Assembly (NCBI RefSeq): GCF_016801865.2
Contig: NC_068939.1
Location: forward strand, 133,333,116-133,397,115
DNA length: 64,000 nucleotides
Reading direction: 5' to 3'
From: Culex pipiens pallens
Taxonomy: Eukaryota; Arthropoda; Insecta; Diptera; Culicidae
Shown here: positions 23,108 through 36,500 of the stretch, piece by piece
How the letters are laid out: each line of letters opens with the position of its first letter
Numbering within the stretch: the first letter of the stretch is position 1
Position numbers and translations under genes: made by a program
Notes under the pieces: model-generated
Seen by the model: the letters and a program-made list of their open reading frames with translations, nothing else
The model's database searches: none
Told to the model about the DNA's origin: nothing

Positions 23108-24036
23108 GACGGGACAGGTGACAAAACCCCGCATGTTTTAAGCCATTCAGTAGTTTGGACCAACATTTTTCCGACGAGTTAAATTTTTTTTAAATAGTGA
23201 TTTTTGAAAAAAAAATCCTGTCCTTAAAATTTTTTGACCTCAATTTTTTATGTAAAATTAAATTTGCAAGATCGGAAACTGTTTTTAATCATGCGCAATC
23301 GATTCCCCAGGAAATTTTATGTGAAAAATTGACTTTTTACGTTATTCTGTTCCATCACTTTACAGTGATCAAAAAGGTCTTAAATTGAAACGAGAAATGG
23401 GTTGATACCCTGTAGATGTTCCACCCTGTCTTCCAACCATGTCAAAATTTCTTCGAATAAGTAGCTTAACAACTTTTCCTAAGACACCAACGCTTTAAAA
23501 GGTCACTAGTAGAAGTTAGGGCTTGGTTGACACCCTGTAGGTGTGTCACCCTGCATGTCAATAATTTCAAATAAAAGCCACATTCATATACAACAACTTT
23601 TCCTAAGACACCATTTTGCTAGGTTACTTTCTTATTACGTTAAAAAATAAGATTTCGAAATATCTACCGAAATACTGGCAGTGTTGGCAAGAAATATAAT
23701 TTTCAGCACTTATTTTGAAATGCCTCTTTTAAAAACTCTGTATCTTTTTCCAGAAGCAAGATAGGACCATACTTTTTTCGGGAAAGTTTTAGAGGACATT
23801 CATGGCTATACTTCTACGGTGTTAGTTTTTAAATTGAGTGAAAAATGAAAATGATAAAAATAAAAATGTAAAAAAGAGGGTTTTCCCATACAAATTTCTA
23901 TACAAATTTGAATCGCTTTGCAGAAAGCCGGGTCAAACCCAATCGCTCCCAAATTTTGGGGGGTTGTTTGGGGGCCCAAATGGGACCGGAAAATGCCTGT
24001 TCTGAAAAATCGATCATGTCGAGCCACCCTATTGGG

Positions 24037-27000
24037 CATGACTTCTAGAAGTAAAAAAGAAACGTTTTTAAAAACTTAATTATTTTAAGTGGCTATAACT
24101 TGAAAACTTTCTGCCAATGCTAATTTGTTTCATAGTTTATGCCGACCCCATTAATAAGTTAACAACATCAACAACGAGTAAAACAACAACAACGATAACA
24201 ACAAAAAGGCAGAAATATTTACAAGTAGAAACAAAAGCTCAGAGAGTATATTTCGGATACGGTTTATTGAATCAAAACAGATTTTCGTTTTATTTTTCCA
24301 ACAATATTTTATTTCATAGATTCTTAGCATGTTTTCATTTAATATAAATTGTTCCATTACACAGAAACAATCAAAATTCTTTAAAGAAAAAACTGATGAA
24401 CAATCAAGATTGTGTGTGTGTACGTTTTGTATACGAGTGTGAGTTTTCTGTGCACAAATAGTAGAAGAAATAGAGACTTACAACCAGATTTTCGTGTACC
24501 GTGACTTTGTGTGTGAGTGAGTGTTTTTTTGAAATGCTGAATGGACTTTCTTATGCTTTAAGATTTGACTGACTTTGAATTGTGTTTGCTGACTTAAGCA
24601 AAGTTTTTTTTCCCTAATGTAAAAGGTTTCAGATTGCACATCAACTTATGTATGGTTTTTCTTCTTCTTTTTGTTTTGTCTTACGTGGTAACGGTAAGTT
24701 TAGTGATTAATGACTTCTTTCCTCCTCACTTTCTTGCCTCCTGTTGGACAATAAGCGCTGTGTGTCACATTCACATGCGACAGTTCGGACACGTTACACG
24801 GTCGATCTTCTTTTTTCTTCGCTTCTCCTGTTTTGTGTGTGTATTATAAATAGAAGAGATACACCTAATATTATTTATGTGTGTGATTTTTGTTTTCTTG
24901 TGTTATTCTTATAGTCACTCCAATGGTTCTGTAATATCCAAATCACAAATAAGTTCCAAAAATAAACTTGTATTTTTTTCCGTTTTTTAGTACATGTTCT
25001 AAAGTTTCTAGATTGTGATGTTTCGCTTGGTTTTGATATAAGAGTTTGTATAGAAGTTTTTTTGTTTTAAATTTTGATGCGCTTTGTGTTTCTGCTTCAC
25101 AATCTCTATATATACGATAAACGTTTGTACTGCTGTCTCTTTTACGTGTGTGTCGACTATTACTATCATAAATAATGCGTCGCGATGATGTACATTTCAA
25201 GCGTACTAAATTCTTACGAGTTTAGTACGGTTGGCTCTATCTAGTAAAAGTATCTCTGTTTTTTTGTTATTGTATTCAATTTCTCTTCAATCAGTTAATC
25301 GTAAAATTGAGTCTATCTAATGCAATGAACAGTAAATCTTAGCTTAACAATACATCGTTCATTTAAAATATATATCCTCTGTTCTTCTCTCTTTTCTCTC
25401 GCTTAATCTGACCTTAATCTAGTACAGAATTGATGATGAATGATGCAACTATCCTATTGATTTTTTTCCCTTAAGATTCCTATATAAGAACATTAGATTG
25501 AGTTTGGAAATCTCAAAATAAAAAAATATTTTTAGACAAAATTTTCCTCTTCCGTGAGCATTTGATGCATAAGGTCTTTCGTTGCAGATTTAGTTTATCC
25601 TTTTTTTCTGTTCGGAAAATTGTCTGTAAATTGACACTTTTCGACTTTGTCTCGTTGATTAATTTTAGTACTCTTTATAGCCAATTGCCGGGGCCTGTAT
25701 GCATGAAGCACTCACTTTTTATGTTTCTTTTTTTTTACTTTTTTGAGATTTTAGAGATTATCTCTCCAAGAGGTGTCACTTTGTATACATGTATGTCTTA
25801 CTAACTGCAGTTTGTATGAGTGTGTTTTTTTTTGTGTTTGCTATAGGCCGATTATAAGAGCAAAATTTTCTTCCGAGCGTCGCGTCTTTTTCAAAGAACT
25901 CGGGGCCACATTTTGTAACATTTGTATTTTTTTATCTTTTTGTTGGCAGATGAGCACACGCGTCCTCTCTAAGAGTCGCTGATAAATCTGGTTCAAACGG
26001 GTAAGGCCATATCAAACCTGTAAATTTGCCTCTCGATCTACGTAAATTTCTCTGATTTTGGTTTTCTAACTAACTCACCTAGCTACACTGCAACTACCGT
26101 GGGAAAAAAGTGGGACGGAAACTCCGTTTCCGAAAAAGAATAGTAAAAGTCGTAACTTTCCGTGTCTCCAACCCACAAAACTCTCAGCTACTGTTGAAAT
26201 CCTTCGTTTTCTTTCGCATTTTCGGCCCCCCAAAAAGAACAAGCCATTAAAGTAATGTGTGTGTGTACAAAAATGGTTTCAGGTCCTGGTTTTGAGTTTA
26301 TGTTTTTTAATTTTTTTTTTGCACCTTTTTGTTTGGCCCTTTGAGCACTGGCAACACTGCCCTTACCTTTGTTTTTTTATATATGATGATAACCCCGCTA
26401 GTTTGACAGTTATTGTTGTCAAACGGAACTTGTCAGATTGACAACCCCTTTTTACACGGCGCTCACACACACTACCAAACGTTTGTTTTGATGGTTTGCG
26501 TAAGCGCTGTCAATTTTTAGAGTGTCAAACCAACGAAGTTTGTAGTGTGAGTGTGCGAATGACGTAACGAAAAGGAGGAGAGAAAAGCGACAGTGAACGA
26601 GCGGAAATGAAGAGAGATAAAAAAAACACAAGAACAACATAAAGTTTGTGGAATGTTTGCTTTATTGTTTATTATTAGAAAAAAAACTTACTTAAAAATA
26701 CAAAATTAATAACTAAAGTTAAAGTTAAGGTAATAAATACAGATTCGAAAACAAAACTGCAAAAAATTAGGGGCGAGAAGAGATAAAAAAACTGGAACAA
26801 AATTTTCTAAAAAAATATGATAACAAAAATTTGTGTTATTTGGCAAAATATTATTTTGAATAACTTTTTTTTCATTTCTTTTTGACAGAAAGTTTCGCTA
26901 AACAGTGTTGCTGCTCTTACCGACTATTGTTAATTAATTAAAGCCTTTTCGTTCCTTACTGTGTTATTTCGAAAGAAAGAATAATCTTATTTTTTTTGCT

Positions 27001-29079
27001 TTCTCGCGCGTTTCGTAAGTGGTTCGATTAGTTTGGGTTTTATTCGAGTCAGAAAGAAAGTAGTTTTGTGATTGCGCAACTTTGTTTATTGTAGCGTTTT
27101 GTAGTTTCTAACTTCTGTGTTTTCGTTTTAGCATTCTTATATGTCGTATGGTTTTATGGCTATTGTTTATATTATTTGCTGCTCACTCTCGGTTTTGATA
27201 TCTTTTGTTTTTCCCTCACATCATACGATCTAAAAGCACTCAGACTAGCAGAATAAAAAAATCTAGAAAAATTACTCGCTCTAGAATCGGTGGAATCTCT
27301 GTCTCGCGCGAATTTTCCCTAAATATGGCAAGCTAAAACAAGTACAAAATAATACAGAATGCTGCTTGTTCAACTGAAAAATTGGCTAATGGCACTGGTA
27401 GAACTTGTGTGGACTTTTTCCCTGGTAAAAATGTACAAGAAATAATACAAAAATGCACTTTTTTGTTTGTTTGAAAGCAACTAAAAATATCTTAATATGG
27501 CAGCGCGCTTTCACTCCTTCCGAGACACTCTGTACAAACATTGTTTTTCATTTTTTAAATCGTTAACTATAAAACTGAAAGCATCTAAAAGGAAACTGGC
27601 TTGCAACAACAACCGTCCGATTGTCGTTTGTCAATGTGTGTCAACACAAAAACCTAACAGAGCTTTGTGTTACACGCGGCACGCTGAAACCCCCGTTAGC
27701 TTGACATGCTTGAAAAAGTGACAGTTCGCCACCTCTCCTTGATCTGTCAAACCAACGGCGCTGCAGCGCTGTTTAGTTTTTAGTAAGTTTGTTTGTTTTT
27801 TTTTAGTACAATTAGCGTTCTTTTCAAGAAGCTTTCGCGAATCTCATTTTCAAACGTCATCTCGCGTAACGTCATTGTGTTTGTCACCTTTTTTCGCCAA
27901 TACCGGGTGAGAAATCACAAAGTTATTCACTTAATTTAAGCGTTGCTTCGAGCCTCGAAACAACAGAGTAGTACGGTGAGACACACGCACACAACGACAA
28001 CAAAGGGGGCGCAACTATATCGTTTGTGTTTTCAGAAAACGGCAACCCCCCTTCTGCACGTGTGTGCGTGTTGGTAATAAATATGTTTTGTTTATTCGAT
28101 TTTTTGTTTTCTTTTTCTTCTTCATTTGTTTTGTTATGAAGTCAATTGTACACCATAAATTCATGTTTTTTTTCACTTTTACAGTACAGTTAACACCTTT
28201 GTTTTTTTTATCCTTCCATTTAAAGTCTATTTTTGTTCTCTTTTATTTACTTATAAATTGAGATCACAGTATTTAGAGATAAAATTGTAGTAAAGAACAA
28301 TCTTTTCATTTCTAGATTCTGGGTTTTAGGTCCACGGGGGTGTCGGTGCGTGTGTGTGTGCATTAAGTGATTCAAAGGTCACAACACGTTCCTCGACGAA
28401 ACATTTTTTTCTATTTGAGTGTGTGTGCGCGCGTGCGAAGAAGAACAATAACGCGGCGTCGCGCGTTGTGTGTGTGTGCATTGAATTGTGCAAAACATTC
28501 GAGTTTTTTTGCCTCCGAAGAAAAGTTAGTTTGAAAAAAGTGTTGTGTTTTGCTGCATTTGTGTGTGTGTACCTTTTTGTTTTGCTCACTGATGCGTCAC
28601 GCAGACAAGCAGGCGCGCCGCTGCGCGTCTGCTCGTCGGCGCCTGCTTTGTTTGTGGGGGTGATTCGTCGAACGATTTGCTTTGCGCGCGCGCGTCGTGA
28701 GTTGAGTTTCCACTCGTTCGCTCTCTATTGTTCTGTTTGGCGGGTGTTTTGTGATGATCATCAGAGTTTGGCACCAGTTTAGACAGAGTTCGCAATAGGG
28801 TGCGCGTGTGTGTGCTACTTACTCGACTAGCAGAACAATCACGATCGGCTGGTCTGTGGCGGGTTGTATCGTACTGTTGTTGCTAACACTAACACTGCTA
28901 ACACGAACGGGGGGCCCGGGCGGACGGCTGTTTTCGCCGACGTCGACGTCACTGGTGTCGTCGGGTTCCGGGTCACGCACGGAGGTGGAGGTTTCGATGT
29001 AGCCCATGAACGGGTCATCGTGGACTAGCTCAATCTGGGGATCGTTCAGGCGCATTACGTCGATCGACGGCAGCTCGGT
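24037..29079 (-). other. Probable stripe 3' UTR and downstream flank
   Basis: Repeat-poor, T-rich on the plus strand, with no supported coding frame, directly after the stripe stop codon. Candidate poly(A) signals read on the minus strand are at 28247-28242, 28096-28091, 26673-26661 (two) and around 24288-24263. The last lies near the edge of the next transposon. A 3' UTR of 0.8 to 4.8 kb is therefore possible, and I cannot choose between them. Two ACUAAY-type motifs (minus strand, 28530-28525 and 27032-27027) match the binding core of the STAR protein HOW, a known regulator of Drosophila stripe mRNA. CA/TG dinucleotide runs are frequent. Confidence 0.4.
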
Positions 29080-30653
29080 CTACAAGCTGGCCGCGCTTGA
29101 CGAGGACACGATCGGGATACCGCTGATGTCGTCGTGAAGCAGGTGATGCGGGTGTAGGCTGTGATGGTGGTGCGGGTGTTGTTGGGTGTGATGGTGTTGC
29201 TGCTGCTGCTGCTGTTGCTGTTGATGATGTTGGTGGTGACTGCTGCTGGCGGAGCTGGAGGCGGCGTTGTTGCTGCTGCTGCTTGAGCTGTTCTTTTCCT
29301 TCTTTATCCGCTGCTTGAGGTGGACCTTGGCGTGGCGCTTCTTCTCGTCGGATCGGGCAAACTTGCGGCCGCAGATGTCGCAGGAGAAGGGCTTCTCGCC
29401 GGTGTGGGTGCGGATGTGGGTGGTGAGGTGGTCGGACCGGCTGAACGAGCGCATGCAGATCCGGCACTGGAACGGCTTCTGGCCGGTGTGGATCCTGATA
29501 TGTCGGGTGAGTTCGTCCGATCGGGAGAACCGTCGGTCGCAGTTTTCGACGGGGCACGCGTACGGGCGTTCGTGAACGGGTGTTTTGCTGGGGCGGTTCG
29601 GGTACTTGCGGGGCTTGACGGGAACTAGCTTGAGCGGCATCGGGCTCTGCTGGTACACCTGGTTCAGGATCTCGTGGCCCTTGCTAGTGGATGGGTTGTA
29701 CTCGGCCAGTTGGACCGCGTACTGGGCTTGCTGCTGTGGCGTCAGTTGACTCAACTGGCTGGGGTCGGGGAGCTGGGCGGAGCTGTACGGTTCCTGCTTG
29801 GGGATGATTCCGGTGGAGGAGGAGGACGAGGGCCCGGGAATGACTACGCTGTGCTGGGGACTGCCGTACTCGACCGGTGAGTCCAACCACTGGTACTTGG
29901 GGGTCTGTCCCATGCCCAATCCCTGGCTACGCGAGTACTGGTGCATTTCCTGTGCTTGCTGCTGCTGTTGCATGTCCAGCGACGATATACAGCTGGCATA
30001 GCTCGGAGGCTGCTTCAGGATAATGCTCGGACAGTCCATGTTGAGGCCCAACAGCTCAACCGACTGGTGCGTTCGCTCGTCATAGTGATGCGACGAGTGC
30101 TGGTGATGGCCGGCCGGCGACGGAGTTTGAGCAGAGTTGGCCGACTGTTGAGCGGCGGCAAAGTGAGCTTGCGCTGAACTCTGCGGTCCCGGACCAAGCA
30201 GCCCAAACATGGGCGGCTGGAACAGGCTCTTGTCCGGACTGGGCAATCCCCAACCGCTCAGCCCCGAAGTCGGCGACATCTGACCCGGCATCAACGACAG
30301 CTGAGATCCACTGACGGCAGCCGTCTGCAGCCCCATACTGGCCCCGGCCGTCGTCGTAAAAATCCCTCTGTACGAGATCTTGCTTTCTTCAGCCTCCATC
30401 GACTGGTCGTGCATCTCCTGCTGGCTGCCGCTATTACTGTGATGCGACGAGGACTGCGTCACCGTCTGGTGATGCCCACTGCCAATGCCCGTCGTAACCG
30501 GGTACATCGCGTTGCTGCTGGTATTGCTAGCCTCTTCCTCGATCACGATCGACTGCGGCGTGCTGCGCTCCTGCTTCGTCGGACTGCACAGGCTGGCGCA
30601 CGGACTCGACACCGTCTGCGGTTCCAGCGACAGGTCGTCCGACTCGATGGATC
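29080..30653 (-). CDS. sr: stripe / EGR-family zinc-finger transcription factor, 3' coding exon
   Basis: Encodes residues 198-721 of the proposed 721-residue protein, ending at TAG (29082-29080). The acceptor is CTCCCGCAG (AG at 30655-30654). The first two bases complete a Gly codon begun in the upstream exon, and the frame continues SIESDDLSLEPQT. Three C2H2 fingers lie at about residues 562-586, 592-614 and 620-642 (DNA 29562-29320), joined by TGQKP and TGEKP linkers. The helix signatures are RSDELTR, RSDHLTT and RSDEKKR. The base-contacting residues equal those of Zif268/EGR1, so the expected site is GCGTGGGCG. Gln-, Ser- and His-rich tracts flank the fingers. In Drosophila, Stripe specifies epidermal tendon cells, and the gene is also reported as activity-induced in insect brain. 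An open frame with GTG at 30612 is not the true start, since the exon begins upstream. Confidence 0.95.
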
Positions 30654-31526
30654 CTGCGGGAGAGGGACGGAAAAAATCGAAAGTTTGTTTAGTTCTAAGC
30701 CCCCGAAAACATATTTAAATTTATAATTAAGACAAAGTGCCACCTATAAATTCCAATCGCTCGGTCAAGTTCGGCCGCATCGCCTGCGTTGCGTTGCATA
30801 AAATTAGAATTAATCTGAATGTTGCGCCTTCGGCGCATGATTTTTACGCCTTGTCCTTTCGGTTTTTATTGATTTTGTTACTTGACCAAAAGGGAAACAG
30901 CTGTCAGCATGGTCAGTCGGAGAAATGCGCGCTCAATTAGGCGTCTGATGAAAGTAAATTTGTGTATTTGCTGTTCTCGTTGTACGGTTCTCGAGTTCTG
31001 AAGCCGCTAAAATGTCACTTCCTTTTAGCCGGCGCGCAGCGAAAATTTAATTCTAAGATGTACAGTTATGAAGTGTGTTCTAGAGTGGAGAGAGAGATCG
31101 AGTGTGACAATGAAAAACTGCTTAATCACACTCGTTTGTAGCATACTTGCGAAGAAGTTGGAGATAAGAGTCTTGTGTGAGGCTACTGGTTGTTTGAGCA
31201 TATGTTCAAGTAGTTGTGGCTGTAATGATATCTTGACGCATTGAGCTCTTTGTTTGAGTATATTTTCTAGCTTACGAATATTTATAAAATATTCATGACA
31301 TGACTAAAGCGATGCACGACTTAATCGTACAATTAGGAATTATGCCGTGACGCCATTTGACAGCTCTTTTGCACCAAAGTGCACTTGCACTAACATTTCA
31401 ACAGAGGCAAACGTGGCAAAAATGTAAACGGTGCACGCGAGTTGTCAAAATCCTAACCTAAAAAAATGGAGTCGGTTTAAAAAAGATGTTTTCATGTTTA
31501 GACTCTCCTTGCAAACGTCAAATTTA

Positions 31527-31661
31527 GCAAAACAATGGGGCCGTAGTGGGTTTTGAAACAAAGAGATTATCCCTTTCATGCCAAATGTAAACATTCGTTA
31601 AAGTGAACAAGATACACTATTTGTTTACAAACCCACTACGACCCTTTTTGCATTGTTTTGC
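31527..31661. mobile_element. 135-bp TA-flanked MITE in the stripe intron
   Basis: The ends GCAAAACAATGGGGCCGTAG and CATTGTTTTGC are inverted copies (AAACCCACTACG pairs with CGTAGTGGGTTT). TA flanks both sides (31525-31526 and 31662-31663). Confidence 0.75.
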
Positions 31662-32949
31662 TAGAAATCATACAAAATCGCTGCCGGATCTTTTCCGGAA
31701 GAGATTGTGAAAAAGATCCAGCAGCAGATTTGACGTTTGCTGCGGGTACCGAAAAGTTTGGTTATGTAACTACTTGGAAAATACAATTGCGCCAAGCGAC
31801 CATCACATAACCGGCCTACAAACTAACTTGTAGAGATGCTCGGTCCGGTTTTATCATCACATAAAAACAGCTGGACCATAGATTACGCCTCAAGACGCGT
31901 CACGAGAGATTCCCCCCGCGTCCAAACAAAACAGCTCCGCTACCAGTGTTGCCAGACTTGGTTGTGGTAATCACGCGTTGATGATCGCCCCGAAAAGAAA
32001 AGCAAAACCTCAAATTGCTACCGTATTAAAATAAATCAGTCAGATCGGTAATTAAAAAACCCGAGGGTTCTAATTAGTTTCGTTCGCTGCGCGGAGATCG
32101 GACGCAGGCACTTCCAAATGATGTTGGTGATGACTACGACGGGTGGTGGAGCTTGGGGGATTGTCTCTACCCTGCAGAGACTCCACCCGAACGCGGGAGA
32201 TAAATCTTCCGACGAGTCGTCTCTGCGGCCTGACTTCGGCCTGACTCACTCAACCTGGCCGTCGCATCGTCCAAGTTCATATTTTTATGCGCGCGCGGAT
32301 ATTGAAATCTTCAACGCGCTCGCGATCCCCGCCAGTCTTCGACACAGATTCGCCAGGGCTTTCGCCGTGGCTTTTAATTTATGCTGATAGTGTAATTTAT
32401 GTTTTCGATATTTCTCTCCTCCTCGGCCACAACCTGGCCGTGAGGCCGCGAGGAGCTTCTCCGCGGGGAGATATCGCACAGGGAGCGAGAGCGGGCGGAG
32501 GGGCATCAACATAGCCTCCCCCCGCATAAGTCAATGTTTTGATGATGATGTCGATTTAAAACGAAACCACGGGAGGACGGCTCGCGGGGTTACGGGCCGG
32601 GCCGGAAATGGTCATCAACGCGGTCGCGCGGGCTAGGCCCCGCAAGAATTTAGAGCTTAAGGTTTTTGATGGACAGCGAAGTCGCGTGCGCGAGAGTCGG
32701 CCGGGGAGTTAGGAATTAGTGTCATAATTATGTCGGGTGAAGACTAATTTAAAAATCTGTCCGTGACGGTGGGTCTTGATTTTTTGGGATTTTTCGGAGG
32801 AGGTCGGCGGCGAAAAGGGGCGTTTGTTGTGAAGTTTCGCAGGACTGTGGGGAGATGTTCGTGCCGAGATTTGGAAGAACTCAAGAAGATGCGGGATTCA
32901 CGGATCCAGTGTGATTTCTTGGGTATCTAAAATACCCAGTGTATTGCGG

Positions 32950-33560
32950 TAGATTCCAGTAAAGCTCTTGTTGCAGACCGATATGTCTTTAACACAGCTA
33001 TTGATTGTCCAGATCATAAGAGAGCAAATTGAAAAGCTCATAGCAACTCTAAATTTTTCAGTGCTATTCAGTGAAGTCTTGTGCTACTCAACCCTATTCT
33101 ATTTGAGATTGAACCCCCAGATCTTCATGATCTGAGCTATACTGAGATTTGGAGTGTTCAGGATGTAACAGGATCATTTCTATTGTCCAGCGTGGTTCCG
33201 TGAAGTCCTGTGAAGCTGTACCGTATCATGCTTTGCGTAGAAACGTCATATACGACTCGGTTGATCATCCAGATCTTCAGGATATGAGCTATACTGAGAT
33301 TTGAAGCGTTCACAGCCGGTTGAGGGTTAACTTTGCAATATCCAGCGTGGTTCCATGTAGGTCTGTGAAGCTCTACCGACATCTATTAACTGACAAAAAG
33401 GGCGTTTGGGTTCTGGTTGACCCTCCAGATCATTATTGCAGTTTGTAACGTTGTAAATGTTGTAGACCTCCTGAAGGTAAGCAAAGCTCAACCAACTCAT
33501 ATTTTTGACACAAACTTCGTCAACGATTCGGTTGATCGCGCAGATCTCCAGGTTAGACCC
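32950..33560. repeat. Degenerate ~152-bp tandem repeat in the stripe intron
   Basis: Two clear units begin CCAGATCTTCATGATCTGAG (33117) and CCAGATCTTCAGGATATGAG (33269). Both continue with GAGCTATACTGAGATTTG, then CCAGCGTGGTTCC and TGTGAAGCT. More diverged units flank them, with CCAGATCATAAG near 33009 and CCAGATCATTATTG near 33426. No other copies were seen in the window. Confidence 0.7.
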
Positions 33561-36500
33561 TGAAACAACCGATGATTGCATCCGCTCCAATCCAGAACTG
33601 CCCCGGAATGTCCGCGGATTGTGACATTTTTTCGCTTCTTCCCCACCCTAGAAGTCCCGAAAAGAACCAGCTCGTCGATCGCCAAGGTGCGGTGGTTCCA
33701 CCGCTGCGAGATGAGTTATGGTTATGAAACGAACTCTCTATTAATAGATATCCCAACGCCGAGCAGCGGCAGCGACTTCTCCACGCGCCCCAAGTGTGAC
33801 AGAGAATTATGTGCCAACCGGGCCGGGGGGGACCCCGACGGGAACTTCGGAACTGGAGTGTGTCTAGAGAATTAATTCATAAATTATGCTGATGAACGAG
33901 GTAAGATTCGGACGGCGTAAGTGTGTATTTGGAGCATGGTGGGGAGGAGGGGGCGCTTGGAGGAGGTCGGGAAGGTATGCCGCGGATCATTCCGCGCGTT
34001 GTTGTGGAAGAGGTGCGACAGCAGCCAACTGTCTTCTTGACTGTTTTTATCTCTGGGGCGAGCTGAGCTCCGAGTTCTTTTGTAGCTCTTAAGAGGTTCT
34101 TCTTCGCCCGGGCCGCGTTGTCTTGATCGCCGGGGTGGTGTATTTTTAATATTTTGTTCCCTTTTTCTTGTTCTGCTGTCAGGGCTGCGGGTTGGGGAGG
34201 AGAGTGGCGAGAGTCGGACGCAGCCGTTGATGGCTCTTTGTAGGGTGTGGAACACGGAGGAGCCCAAACAGGTTTTCCCCGAGGGCTCGTCGTCGTCGCC
34301 GCCGCTGGAGGTCGGAGGCAGGAAGACAGAATCACTTATTGTGTGTGACTCTGTGTGTGTTGATCTCTATGAGGAAGATCATCACGAACTGTCGGGCGCA
34401 GAACGCACCTCTTCCGCCGCAGTCTCGACGTGATCCTCGTGAGATGCATCTGACTGCTGACAACCGAGCTATCCAAGGTTCCGCAAGGGGGTTCCACTTT
34501 AAATGCGCGTTGTAGTTGAAGAAATAGACTGGTGAACGCAACAAGACGATTTGGCAACACGGGGAAAATTGTATACAATCGGTGCTAACGCTAATACTAA
34601 CGCTTGCCAATTCTACAGTCCTTAGGTCATTGTTTTTGCAGCTTCAGACTCACATTTCTTAACTGTCATTAAATGTTGAAAAAAAGACACTTTTTGACGT
34701 TTATATGAGATTTTTGACGTTTGCAAACGCAACAGAAAACGCTTCAAAAAATAAACAAATTGTAAACAAAGCAAAATGTGTAGACGACAGGTTGCCAAAC
34801 AGACTGTTTTCGAAGTCGCCAGGCTATCTCCACAGTGATTCCAGTTGTCACCCCTTCTATTCGATCGTTGTGACCTGCCGATCAGGACTCCGACTACTGC
34901 TGGCGCGCACACTGATCGATGGCCGATGAGTCAGGTTTTGACAGTGTGTCACACTGACAGCGCGCGCCTGACCCTCGGGGCCACACCTGAGAGCAACTGT
35001 GAGGACATCATCGGGCGATGAGTTCACGGGTTTCGAAGGGGCACGGCCTGGAAGGATTTGCTTTTTGCGCGCCCGGCTTGACGGCGCCAGCGAACGCTGT
35101 GCTAACGTTTGCCACATAAAAGATAAAAATAAATATAAATTATTATGCTCCTTGGTAAGAATCTCTGCCCGGAGATGGAAAGGGCTTTGGACGAGTTGTC
35201 CTTTGGCGCGTTGATGGCCTCGTTCCCTGCGGCTGGCGCGGTCTTCGCCGTAATAAAGTCATAAATATGACACGAGTAATTTAGAACCAACTTAAGTGGT
35301 CCCGTTATTGGCAAAGGGGGGTTTTGTGCACTAAATTTCAACACTTTTGGCGAGATTTGTCTTTAATTATCGTGTGGGTGCAGCAACAAGTGCATCGGTT
35401 GTCATCAATTTGAAATTTCTAGCAAAAATAGTTGAAACAATCTGCCAACGCTGGACTGTCAAAAAATTTATGCGATAAACGCATTCAAGGTCAATAATGC
35501 TCAAGGTAGCCATCTGTCAAACGCAGTGTTATCGCTGCTGTAATGAGGGATGATTCATCAAGGACCAAAACATCAATTCCCACCCTGATTTGTCTCTACG
35601 TGACATTTTGCCAAATCGCTTCGCGTCCATCGCCGGGGCAACAATCTTGCCTTCAACCCCAAGAGTCCACCCCCGAGAACCGTGATGCATAACGCGAGTT
35701 CAAAAACCGCATCATTTTCGCGCAACTACACAATTTTCCCGTTCCACTTCGAAATTCGCAACACTTGGCATTCGCTCAAACATTGTGACAGCAGTGCTGC
35801 CAGCCCTAGCGTGCCGAATCAGCTGCGGACGACTCTCAGTTTCGCCTAGGATTTTATGGCCATTAAAGCGAGTTGCCGCTGCCGCTTTGCGGCTGCCCTG
35901 GAATCTCGCACTTTTCCAGTTAATTTGAAGAGGGCGAGGGCGGACGGGAAATTTATTCCACCATCTTGCGCCGCTGCAATGTTTTCGCTCATTTAATAAT
36001 ATAATGGCCGTGTTCGGTGGTAGCGGCGGCGGCGGCAAGTCAACTTATTTGGCAAATTTATTGGCACGCAAGCTTCTGGTACAAGATTCTAGCGGTTTGC
36101 GCTAGAAAGTAGGCTAGTTCCATAGATTAAAGTGGAGATGAGTTGAGTTGTGGATTTTGAGCTACCCCTCGGGGCCGCTTCTCTGACTTTTGAAGTTTGA
36201 ACAATGTTTACAAACATATTTCAGCTTGCAACGGTGCATTTGACAGTTCTGTGAAAGGCTTTGCTTTACCTGATTGTTGATCAGCTTTGATTTGTTTATT
36301 TCTGTCTTTTTGGTCAAGATAAGGTTTTGACAGAACGATGCGCCGAGGGGTGATTCAACGTAAATTTTTCATTCTTTCACAAGCGTTTCGTAAAATTTTC
36401 GGGAACTTCATGAAAACTAATCTATGTTCTTGTCCTTCTTATGCAACAATGTCGCCTTGTCGTCGGCGCCAGCTGCATTTTCAAGGGACAACTTCCCCGT

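Larger units (their letters stand above)
21303..24036. mobile_element. 2.7-kb foldback element with arms of about 670-690 bp
   Basis: The left arm (about 21303-21990) is repeated in reverse at about 23367-24036. Shared blocks include AGGGTGGCT/AGCCACCCT ends, CATTTTCCGGTCCCATTTGG, AGTATAGCCATGAATGTCC and GGTATCAACCCATTTCTCG. The arms differ by scattered changes, so it is not a recent assembly artefact. Between the arms lie a copy of the GGCCTTCCCTAT dispersed repeat (22040-22330), a GC-rich hairpin (22380-22860) and a minus-oriented SINE (22862-23107). No transposase frame remains. Confidence 0.8.

Noticed and set aside
29030..29628. Overlapping open frames on both strands across the zinc-finger region
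   Set aside because: They are shadows of the stripe frame, and the zinc-finger motifs read cleanly in only one frame.
30543..30726. Use of the in-frame GTG at 30612 as the stripe start
   Set aside because: The acceptor at 30654 and phase match to the 37020 donor show that the exon starts upstream and is internal to the protein.
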